64,000 nt of DNA, from NCBI RefSeq assembly GCF_007565055.1, contig NC_044566.1, forward strand, positions 96,983,797-97,047,796. Reading direction: 5' to 3'. Positions 49,270-60,119 of this stretch are shown one piece after another (the first letter of the stretch is position 1; each line of letters starts with the position of its first letter). Source of the stretch: Rhinopithecus roxellana (taxonomy: Eukaryota; Chordata; Mammalia; Primates; Cercopithecidae). The notes beneath the pieces were generated by a model. That model was given only the letters and a program-made list of their open reading frames with translations. It did no database searches and was not told the DNA's origin. A program made the translations under genes and the position numbers.

Positions 49270-52200
49270 GCAAATATTTTTAAATTAAGAATGCACCTGA
49301 TAATAAATTGGACACTTCCAATGTACATATGTTCCTTCATGTTGTGAGAAGTTTTTAGACACAAGTACTTTTGACATTTATCAATAAAAGTAGTGACAGA
49401 AATGTTTATTCATAGAAATATTACAAATAGAAATATCCATTAGTCCACCTCTTTTGTCGAATATACAGAAGGCACAATAAGGAACTCAAGGAAGCTGTGT
49501 GGGGAAAAAAAATACCTTCTCTGATACCTCTCCCGGATTTTTAAATTCACTGGACTTAAATTCGGACCAACAGAGTGCACGTTCCTTAGAACTAATAACT
49601 TTCATAGCCAGTAGAAAACAATTCCTCACGCAATTTTTTTGTGGCCTCAGAGACAAAGACCTGAAAATGATCCTTTTGTTGACAGGCCATCGATGACTCT
49701 AGCTATGTCATAACATGGTGTATGTGCACAAGAAAGAGAGAAAGAGAGAGAGGAGAGAAAAGACAGTTATGTGTAAGGAGGTACAATGACAGAGAGGATT
49801 CAGGTTGGTATATTCTCCATGGATGACATTGTTCCCGGCAACTCAAAATTCCCTCCTCTGGAAGGGAGACATGAACGTGACATATATGTACCAATCTCAA
49901 TAGATATACTACCTACAGACAGGATATTGGATATGGATTTCGTCATCTATAAATATCTATGTTGAATAGTGTTTTGCTGATGGCACTTTGACTCTCAGAA
50001 TTCAAGCAGTGAATTGAGGGTTCTTGCGTCAAGTTTTGTCAGATACCAATTTTATGTAAATAATTTTAGGATCTAATATAGAAGCTCTTCATAATATTTT
50101 GCACCAAAAGGTACATGCATGTGTACTTTCAACATATCACATTCTCCAAAAATAAATACGGAAATACTGCTTCAAAAGTCCTTTAAAATTAAAACTAAAA
50201 ATATGAGGATAGTTTCAAACATGACACAATGTATTTCTTCCCTCACCTATTACCTTCAGAGACTTAAAGCTCGCAAATATTACTCTAGAGAATTTTAATG
50301 CTCTTAGAAGAAAATCTAAGCGGCAGAAAGGGTCTCATCTCAAAAAGGTTTTTGCAAACTACAGTCAGTTTTGCAAACTACTTGTCATGCCTTAACTAAT
50401 ATTGTTATATAACTTCAAATTCATAAAATATGTGTTGTCTACTGTGCATCATAATATAGATACAACTGGCGAAATCTGTCACAATTATCAGATGATTCTG
50501 GGGTACTAAGATGACAAACACCCAAATTAGCATTATTTTTAATACTCAGCGAAAAGTCACTTTGTCTGTGGTAACTGTTCCTTTGGAGAGCGGCCCTTTG
50601 CTGCACTCATCATTCTTTAGGTGGAGACTAATGGTCCATGCAGAAGACATGCAGTACAGGTACTAAAATATGGGGTATCTGTTCTTGGTCTCATTTGTAG
50701 AACACAACCAGGGCATCCATAAACTGAATTAGAAGAAATTTCCAACTCTTTTTAGACACTGTGCAAGTTAGTCTCTATTTTCATCCCTCCCATCACCGGA
50801 CCCCAAATCCATTTTCCATCTTTCTCTGACTTGCTGAAGGCCACGGATGCATCAGCAAGCTCTCTTGCCCTTTAGCTTCTAAGTGGATTCACTCTGTGGA
50901 AGACAATAGGAGGAAATGGACAGGTGGGAGGAGAAAGCGCTGCCACTCCTTTCTCTTGGCCTCTGCTCTATAGCTCTAGCAGTGGCTGCTTTCTGCAAAC
51001 TCCTCCTCTCCAGAAGTTTCTCCTTCTGCTCTCTCCTACTACTGAAACTGGGGCTCCTATCAGCCTCCAGCAGGCAAAGAATACTGATAACACATTTCTC
51101 TCCTTTTGCCTCTTCACATCCAATGGGGTTAACAGTTTCCTCTTGTTACTGGTTGCAAGGTACCTTGAGGTCCAATATTGGTTTCCCTATCCCTGTTCCT
51201 ACCTCTCAAACTAGTTCCTTTGAAATCCTGAAGTGTGCCTCTGCTTGCTGTCAGGACCTGTAAAGCTACCAATACTTTAAAACAGCAGCATGATTCAGAA
51301 AAAGAATGTATAAGTAGATAAATATACATTAGTAGCACTTAAATACACTCACCCTCCAAATCAGATAGCCTTCTGGATAGTGGATTACTTCCCATAACTG
51401 CACTAATGAGACAAACCATTGCATACCAGTTAAATTTCTGTCTTCTATGTTCAATATTACCTTCTTTCTGATTCAGATATTTTAGGATTTCATTGTTTAC
51501 CCTGACTGTTTTTGTTCTTCTTCTCTCCCTCCTTTCTATAATTCTTCCAATTCACACTTTACATGATCACTGTCTGTTATCTCTTTCTTGGCATGTCACC
51601 TTGTTCTTTACTATATCATGGGGCTCTCACCTTCAGATTTACAGACACACATTAAGTTACACATGTCTGTCTTTAAAACCACATTTGCTCTTCTTTCTAG
51701 GTCTATGTTTTCACATTTGAAGTAAAATAAAATCTCCATGTTCCTAGAGTCCACAAAATACAGATGCCATCTCTCAGGTTTACACTTAAATATCCAGAGC
51801 CTTTAATTATTTGGAAGAAATACTCTGTAAATCTAATAAATAAATACCAAGGACATCGAGGTGATTAGCATTTATACCCTTTGATGTTTATAAAGAAACT
51901 AGAAAGCAGGAGCAAACATAAATACACAATGTCAAATGTAAGGTTCTGAAAACAAATGACATAGTACTTACCAATAAAAGCATGGCAAGATATTAATAAT
52001 AGGAATGAACTACAAATATTTATGTGCCCACGGGCAACTAATTCAGTTTCACTGCAGGATTGCTTCATGTATGAATTTAATTGTATATGTTTAAACATTT
52101 TTATTGCTGTTTCATTAATTTCCCATAAAAAATAAAACTATATGCTGGGGGGAGAAAAGACTGCAAGTTTCCATTCTTGGACTGAGTGCCCAGTGAATAT

Positions 52201-52366
52201 CCACAGCATCCTAAGAATTAACATTGACTTTATAATTTATGGCTTCGTTTTTGCATCACAGCTTGAAAATTCATTTTTACACTATTCAGGAGGAGAAGTT
52301 CCAAATTCAAAAAAGATGGTACAGGTTTAATTATCATTTTATTTTTACACAAAAACAACATATATG
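49270..52366. other. Largely unassigned intronic DNA
   Basis: About 50850-51240 ('tgcatcagcaagctctcttg', 'ggatgcatcagc', 'aagtttctccttctgctctc') resembles a diverged mammalian interspersed repeat that I cannot name. The rest looks unique. The overlapping ORFs there (96 and 115 codons) are repeat-derived or fortuitous. Confidence 0.45.
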
Positions 52367-52670
52367 TGGTGGGGTGTGGTGGCTCACACCTGTAATCCCA
52401 GCACTTTGGGAGGCCAAGACGGGCAGATCACCTGAGGTCAGGAGGTCAAGACCAGCCTGGCCAACATGGTGAAAACCCGTCTCCACTAAAAATATGAAAA
52501 CTAGCCGGGCGTGGTGGTGGGTGCCTTTAATCCCAGCTACTGGGGAGGCTGAGGCAGGAGAATTGCTCGAACCTGGGAGGTGGAGGTTGCAGTGAGCCGA
52601 GATCTTGCCACTGCACTCCAGCCTGGGTGACAGAGCAAGACTCGGTCTCAAAAACAACAACAATAACAAC
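52367..52670 (+). mobile_element. AluS
   Basis: Complete Alu with an (AAC)n-like tail. Flanked by aacatatatg and aacatacatg. Confidence 0.92.
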
Positions 52671-52704
52671 AAACATACATGCATGTGATGAGTCTCAGGA
52701 GAAA

Positions 52705-52912
52705 ACAATAATAGCTAACTCTTTCATGATTTCCTTACTATGAGTCAGGCTTTGTCCTAAGCTCACCATGAGATAGTGCTCTTCTTACCGACAGTTTCCA
52801 GAGAAGGAAACTGAAGTGCAGAGCAGATAACTGACTTAACCCAGGGCCACATGAGAGAACGTGACTGAATCAGATTAAGATGCCAGGAAGTTTGACTTCA
52901 GAGTCCATGCTT
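52705..52912 (-). mobile_element. MIR SINE
   Basis: Antisense MIR: 'ctatgagtcaggctttgtcc', 'agagaaggaaactgaagtgc', 'cccagggccacatgagagaa', 'ttgacttcagagtccatgct'. Confidence 0.82.
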
Positions 52913-53068
52913 TTATTTTATTTTATTTTATTTTAATTAACTTATTTTTAGAGATTGGGTTTCACTTTGTTGCCCAAGCTGGTCTCGAACTCCTGGGCTC
53001 AAGAGACCCACCTACTTCTGACCTCCCAAAGTGCTGGGATTACAGGTGTGAGCTACCATGCCTGGCCA
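52913..53068 (-). mobile_element. Alu monomer or truncated Alu with a (TTTTA)n tail
   Basis: Starts with about five tttta units (52915-52938), then the antisense left-arm sequence only, ending 'taccatgcctggcc'. Length fits a free left monomer or an internally deleted Alu. Confidence 0.85.
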
Positions 53069-53892
53069 GGGCCCATGTCTTTAAACATTACCCCAATTAC
53101 ATTCACAAATCAAGCACTCACATGATTTTCAGTGGCTGATAAATTTGTCATTGTTTTCCTCCAATCTCTCTTGAAGTCTTTTTCCTAATTCATCATCTCT
53201 TTCTATTGTTCTCCAATATTACAATCTCCAACCACCATCACCTTCAGCGACCTGGCTTTGACCAGTAGTAACCTAGCATCTATATGAACCAGAGGTTATA
53301 TTAATAAATACCTCTCTCATCCTCTCACCCGACATCAGAGTTCACATCTCAGTTTAGGCTGATTTTTTTTCTAAAGTACAAATGAATGATTACATTAACC
53401 TTTTCAAGAGTCAAATACATCTGTCAGTAAACAAATGAATTTCTGATGTGTGGCATACAGTCTAATAGGATAAACCTCCTCAAATAGTCCAATAAGTCCA
53501 ATAAGCTCTGGTCTCCATATTTACTTTTACTTCTGTTCTAGAGAATCTGGGGAGTGGGCATCTTGCTAATTATGGAAGGCAACCACTAATAATTAGAATT
53601 TGCACCTGAAATAACAAAGTCATGATACAAAACTTTTGATAATTCCATCTTTTAAATAACACAATCTTGTCAAGTTATGCTGATATCTTTTCAAGGTAAT
53701 CTAAAAGCTGACATTTATTAAGAATCTTCTATAAATTAATCTCTGTGCTGGGCACTTTACATGTGTCTTACTGAGCAACTGTATTTGCCAGAGGAAGATA
53801 AAAACAAATAACACTGTCCAAGTTAGAAAATGTTTACTATTCTTCCCAATACATGAATGCTCAGCTATAATTTAAACAAAGTTGTATTAGCT
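53069..53892. other. Unassigned intronic DNA
   Basis: A weak MIR-like string lies at about 53705-53775 ('tctctgtgctgggcacttta'). Otherwise nothing recognised. Confidence 0.45.
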
Positions 53893-54074
53893 AATTAAAA
53901 TCAACAGGGAATTCATAAATGATATCTACAATCTAACAAACTCAAAAACAAGATAGGTGATTACTACAAAATATTAATTTGGCCAATTAAAATCAACAGG
54001 GAATTTATAAATGATATCCACAATCTAACGAACTCAAAAACAAGATAAGTGATTACTACAAAATATTAATTTGG
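53893..54074. repeat. 92-bp-period tandem duplication
   Basis: Two units, 53893-53982 and 53985-54074, both starting aattaaaatcaacagggaat and ending attaatttgg. I count four substitutions over about 90 aligned bases. Confidence 0.95.
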
Positions 54075-55059
54075 ATTTTCCATTTAATTGTTTTCATACT
54101 GAACCTATTTCTTGGCCCAATAATTTACTTCATGACTCTTAAAATAACATTAGTATTTGCCAGTCTCAATTAAACTGTTTAGCTCATTATCAAGCATAAA
54201 TAACTTTCAAATGCCATAAGCTTCTGATTGTCTTTAGTCAAAATGAGATGATAATAATTAGCTTTGGGGAATAATAATATAACAGTCTAAGATTAAGCAA
54301 ATCTACATTGTTGGCAGCTAAATTGGCCTCACTTCTATTATGAGAACATTTCAATTTCTCTAAAATCAACCCAACCAAAAACCATCAAGAAGAAAGCAGA
54401 AGCATAAATCATCTATTACCATTTACTACTTCCAATTCATGTCTTCACTACTTAAAAAACTGAAAGGGTTTAATTTAACCTCTTATTGATTTATAGCAAA
54501 TATTGTTGGTTTGAAGCAGAGCAATACTTTAGGAGACCCTATAATGAACAAATTAGTAGATATGGCCTACAGACAGAACAATCTCATATCTCTTTAGTTT
54601 TACACTGCTCTTTAGTTTCACTACAAAAACCTTATGGTAAAAATTAACCTTCTTGGCAGTTCAACAATTCTAATTAGAAGAGACATCAAACAGCTTATGC
54701 TTTAGAAAGCAGTTCAGGCCATGATAGTCTAGTCTCTGAAACAGAGCTCTGTAACCTCCTTATATATTTTAGCCTGCTGTCTAAAGGAAAAGCAATAACC
54801 AGATAATGTTTCAAAGTGGTTCTGGTTTTTGTGGCAAGTTGTGTTATATTTTCTCATCTTATCTTTTTATACTTATTATTAAGAAGCAGACGACCTAATA
54901 CACAGGACCCATTTATTGCTTTTGGCCCTGAATGTGTAAAACAGTCTATACCATCAGACTTTACAAAAAGTTTCCTTGGTAGAAATATTTACAAATGCTA
55001 GAGGACTAGTTCATTTATAATCCTTTTTTTTTTTTTTCTATGCATAGGGTAGGAAAGAG
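54075..55059. other. Unassigned AT-rich intronic DNA
   Basis: No recognised feature. Confidence 0.5.
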
Positions 55060-55465
55060 GAGATACCCTCCACTCAGCTTAGATTAGAACTAACAAAACT
55101 TAAAAGGTCATCCAGGCTAAGCCTTTCCCCAAGAAGAAATTCCTTTTACAACATCAGTAGTTAACCAGACATTCATAGAGTTTTTACTGAGAGTGAGCAC
55201 CAAAGAGTTCATGCTCTTTTTAGGCAGTTATAAATTTTATTAAGTTCTTTCTTACTCTGAGTTGAAATCCTATCACTTCTTATCCTAGTTCTACCCCTTG
55301 GAGCAACACAGAACAAGTCTCCCTCACCTTCCACGTCTTATTCCTTTTACTATTTGAAGGCAGCTTTTATGTCTCTCCTTATTTTTCTCATTTCCATATT
55401 AAATATTACACATTCTTTCAATTAATTCTCATATGACATGGTTTCCAGATGCTGCAAATAAATTC
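55060..55465 (-). mobile_element. L3/CR1 LINE 3' fragment (ancient)
   Basis: Antisense CR1/L3 wording in the expected order: 'gtcatccaggctaagccttt', 'aagttctttcttactctgag', 'tatcctagttctacccctt', 'ggagcaacacagaacaagtc', 'tatttgaaggcagcttttat', 'catatgacatggtttccag'. Confidence 0.75.
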
Positions 55466-57214
55466 AAGTTGCAGTTTGACTTAAAATTTTTCCTAAGTGG
55501 AATACAAAAAAAAAGAGAGATCTGAAGGTTCATTTATTTCTCATGTATTTGCATCTACAGTTTACACAGTTGGAGGGGTTGTCCAGAATCCAGTGGTCCA
55601 TCCAGGAGCTGTATCTATGGTAGCTCCTCTTCTTCCTAATAACACACATACACACATACACACCAGTCATATAAATGGTTCTGTGATACAAGGTAAGTCA
55701 GATAACCTTATCTCTCTCCCTGGCCACAATGACTGACTGAAAGAATAGTCACAAGTTCCAAGCTAGGCTAATCAGAGTCATTCCCAAATATTTCAAACTC
55801 AAACTCAGAGAAGGCCTGCTTCCCTCTCGGCTTGTGGAGCTATTAGATAAGAAGAGTATTTGCCCACCTTGTGGAATTGGCCAATTTGACAGAATGAGAT
55901 CAATATGCAAAGGAGTATGGGAAGAAAGATCCCAAATCTCCGATTCCAGTCATTCCTGAAACCACCTCTCCCCCACCTTCCTGTGGTGTGACTGGGTTAG
56001 CCAATAATTCCCCTCTGGCTGAAATAAGTTTTGAGTTAGGTTTGTATAACCTGCAACACAGAAGGTCTTGTTTAATATAACGTCCACAGGGTTCAAACTA
56101 TTCTAACAAAACTAATGGAATACAGGTCATAAAAGAGAAAAATTGCCATCCTATCTTACCAAATGATGCAGATAGAATATCTTTCCATCATTATTTAAGA
56201 ATGGGAGTGATACTCACTTACCAAAAATGAAGCCTAGGCTACACAGGGCTGCCAATGTTTAAAACGCAATTCCCAGAACTATCGTAGTGTCCAGCACATA
56301 GTAAGCAGGTGCTTAAGGCACACTCCACTACACTTTCCATAGTAAACAGAAGATATATAGTAAGCAAAACATTGAATACAAATTATGAAAATGAAGACAT
56401 GAATTCCTTCAAGAAACGTTAGGTATGTCATTTCACCTTTTTATGGTTACATCCCCCGTGAAAAATGTGGGACTAGATTCTCTCTTCAGTCCTTTTTAGC
56501 CATAAAGTGCTATGATTCTATACATACTCAAGAACGCTAAAAAGGAGTCTTTTAAGGCTTTGGACATGCAGATAAATGGGTATACAGTAATAAAGAAGGA
56601 AACATAAAGAGAGTGAGAAAGAATAACCTGCCAAAAAAAAAAAAAGTAAATGGTGGGAAAAGCAACACAAAAATAATGGGAAAAAACCATCAGTGATATG
56701 ATAAAAGAGGTCATTCCGATATGCCATCATCCTATTCCAACCAGTTTCTGTGGTCAGAAGTTACCTCTGTGCTGGATTCAAACCAGCAGCCCAAGGTCCT
56801 GCCACTTCATGGCCCACATAATCCATATGATGGCCCCTTCAGGTTTGCCATGTATTTCTCTTCAGAGTTGGCTTCCTTCTTCTGCCTTCAGTCCTAGACG
56901 TTCTCACCTCCTCTCTCACCATTCCAGATAGTTTTTTGTGTTACCAAAGGAATGTATATCCAATTATATTGTGCCCCCAACTTTGTTCCCACCTTCTCCC
57001 CTACAAAGACTGATGACCAAATGTCCATAATTTTCAACTTATTGTTTAAGTTTGCAACCTAGGATGCTTAGTACAAGTAATCATAAAATGGTATCTCTGT
57101 AAGGTGACTCATTTATACAAAGCGTCTCTAACAAACTGACCTCATGGTTTTTTAGGAAGAAAGCCTTGAATAGGGAACCTATTATTGCAATTAACAACTG
57201 ATATTGCACTATTA
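55466..57214. other. Unassigned intronic DNA
   Basis: No recognised gene. Short acacac-type runs near 55641-55664. Confidence 0.5.
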
Positions 57215-57478
57215 CTATATATCCACATAGTAAGTATGATATGCCAGCATATTATACGATGCATATATACTATGCTAAGCATTTTGCACACATTGATTCA
57301 TCTAGTTCTCACAACACCCCTATAATATAATGGCCATACTAATTATTATCTACACTTTAAAAGTGAAGAAACTGAGACTCAGAAAGAGTAACTTACTCCT
57401 GGGTACACAGCTAGTAAGTACAAGAGCCATATTTATCTGATTCCAGAATCCTTACTCTTACCCATTATGTGATCCATA
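57215..57478 (-). mobile_element. MIR SINE
   Basis: Antisense MIR: 'actatgctaagcattttgca', 'cacaacacccctataatata', 'gaagaaactgagactcagaa', 'ggtacacagctagtaagtac'. Confidence 0.88.
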
Positions 57479-58534
57479 AGGGCATTGATCTCTGAGTGAA
57501 ATTGGGAGGAGATGCTTGGCGGGGACCAAAAGCAGAAAGACTAGGGAACCGAAATCAACAAGATCTGCTTAAGAATTTTGCTTAGAGTCAGCCCTATTTG
57601 AAGTAGAACCTTGTTTCCATTATGTACCAATAGATTATCTGCCATTTTGCATTGTGAAAATGTACCCTCCATTATCCAGGCTAATCTAGTTGACTGTAGA
57701 ATGCTGTACACAGACATTACAATGACAGACAACTAATTCAATCTTCTCTGCTAGAGAGATGCTACTGTTAACATCCTTTCAACTTTTTCCCTATAGCTTG
57801 TGATGCAGGGCACTTCACATATGCCACAACTATTCCCTCCTACAGTATCTAGAGCAAGGAAGTAATTGAGAATTACTGGGAAGACAGAGAGGGTGGGAAG
57901 GAAAAGAAAGAAGGATTATAAAATGAGGTAAAAACAAGATACTACCAAAAATGTTTTTTCTAAGAAAGAAAAGGAAACCAGAACAGGGTGACTAATTGTC
58001 TGCTAACTTGTGATTCAGGGAGAAATGCATGTTTATGCTCCATTACTAAACAAAGAAAATAATTTGATCATACACTAGAAATCATATGTTTAAACAGTCA
58101 CGGTGGAGTTTTCCTATGTCACAGAATAAAGAGATATTAAGTATTTCCTATAGAAGTGAGACCTTACTGCTTGTCACCTATTCAGGGTCTGTAGTAGCAT
58201 TATTCATCACTAAGCAAAAATTATTTTTAGATTCCACATCCTCCTCTAAGTCCTCTAAAATCTTCATCTATTTACTAAGACTTTTAAGTACATGGGACAA
58301 AAATAATGCCAGCCCCTACTGAAGAGTTTTCTATGTGATAATCAGTAAGACTCCAGTTTTAGTGAAATGGAAGCTGGGAAGCAGTCTAGCAAACTCTTTG
58401 GGGTCAATCAGGAATTAATCTAAACGGAGTACAAGGTTGGATGAAATGTAGCAGAAATTGTGTCTCACTGAAGTAATCATGTTATGTGTTAGGAGGTTTG
58501 GAAGTAATACTTAACTGAAAAACTGTTTTAAGCT
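57479..58534. other. Unassigned intronic DNA
   Basis: No recognised feature. Confidence 0.5.
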
Positions 58535-58553
58535 AAAAGAGAGTGGCAGGATC

Positions 58554-58850
58554 GGCCGGGCGCGGTGGCTCAAGCCTGTAATCCCAGCACTTTGGGAGGC
58601 CGAGACGGGCGGATCACGAGGTCAGGAGATCGAGACCATCCTGGCTAACACGGTGAAACCCCGTCTCTACTAAAAACTACAAAAACTAGCCGGGCGAGGT
58701 GGCGGGCGCCTGTAGTCCCAGCTACCCGGGAGGCTGAGGCAGGAGAATGGCGGGAACCCGGGAGGCAGAGCTTGCAGTGAGCTGAGATCTGGCCACAGCA
58801 CTCCAGCCTGGGTGACAGAGCAAGACTCCATCTCAAAAAAAAAAAAAAAA
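58554..58850 (+). mobile_element. AluY (AluYR-like), very recent insertion
   Basis: Nearly consensus-like Alu flanked by a perfect long target duplication aaaagagagtggcaggatc (58535-58553 and ending 58865). The A tail is pure. Confidence 0.97.
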
Positions 58851-58865
58851 GAGAGTGGCAGGATC

Positions 58866-60119
58866 TAAAGTAATACACTATTAAAAATATTTAAAAGCAA
58901 AGGATCTGTAAAATATACTAAGGGAAGAGCCTAATGCCCTCATTCCAAATCCAGTTTCTTATTCTAACCAATGCGCATGAAACAGGAAAAGGAGCAGGGA
59001 GGAGGGAAAGTATTTGAAAAATTGCCAGAGTAAAAAATCCCGTAATGAAATTTCACTCATTCTTGGAGAAATGAAGTAGAATTAGACGCTTCAGTAGTGG
59101 TGAATTCCAGAATCTGGGTAGCTTCCAGTAAATGAAGCTTTTCTATAACGTCAAATGCAAAAGCTATCGGTGCTATCAACATAATGAGCTTGAGCTTTTA
59201 AATTCCTATTTCCTCATACCAAATTGTTTGAAACCTTTAAGATAAAAACTTCAATGAACTAGTGTTCCAAGCTTTTAATATTTTCATCCTTGAGCAAGCA
59301 TGTCAGATTAATCTTCAAATTGCAACGGCCAGAAAGAACCTTCAACCAAATTCTTAAGCCCATGTCTCTCTCAAAGCATGCTAATAATGTAAGCAGTTTC
59401 ATTGGCTACTAAGATTTTTAACTTTCCTAATTCTCCACTGTATTACTGTTTTTTAAGGCTAGGAGGCAGGGGATCAAGAATGTCATTCCATCCTGAAAAC
59501 AAGGGATGTTATTTTATCTTTATACTCACTTAGCACCTAGCACACTGTCAGGCACCCTGTAGGCATTTAACAGGTACTTTTGGAATAAGTTGATGCAATG
59601 GCCTAGGAAGAGCATGGAAATCTTTCTGAGGACAGGTGAGTCCAAATCCTGGCACTGCTGGGCAACAAAGACCATCTCCAGAATTAGAGTTATCTATCGA
59701 GGTAAAGCAGAAATTTGCACGTGTATCTTCAAAGTGTCACCAAGAGGATTGACTGTTTCCTGACCTGCCACCCAAAAGCCACTTATAGAGGGATTATATT
59801 CGTCTCCAGCTTCACCATACCTGGAAAACTTCTGCCCTGCCTCTCTACTCCCCCTTCCTTTTCCTGGGTTTGGGTTTGCACTCCCAAAGCTTAAGTTCAC
59901 AATTTTGCAAGGCTGGTCTAACCCAGACTGCGATCCCCTCCCCATTTCAGGGCGTTTTTCCAGCGTCCACTGGGAGGGAGGCCAGGCTGTGCTATAGGCA
60001 CCAGGCAGGATCCACACGGTGGCTCCGCACACCTTAGAGGGTGAAGGCAGAGGGGTGGCGGGAAGCGGTGGGGACTGGGGGAAGAATGAGTTCAGGACCT
60101 GGGCACTATCCAGACGTCT
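58866..60119. other. Unassigned intronic DNA just inside the first intron
   Basis: A sense L2-terminus-like piece lies at about 59527-59600 ('gcacctagcacactgtcagg'). GC content rises from about 59800 toward the CpG island. No other feature seen. Confidence 0.5.

Noticed and set aside
50916..51263. Overlapping 115- and 96-codon ORFs with hydrophobic Leu/Ser-rich content
   Set aside because: They lie in what looks like a diverged interspersed repeat. Two frames are open at once, which points to pyrimidine-rich composition rather than coding.
54816..55001. 61-codon ORF with a hydrophobic N-terminus
   Set aside because: Short, AT-rich and without recognisable homology or supporting signals.
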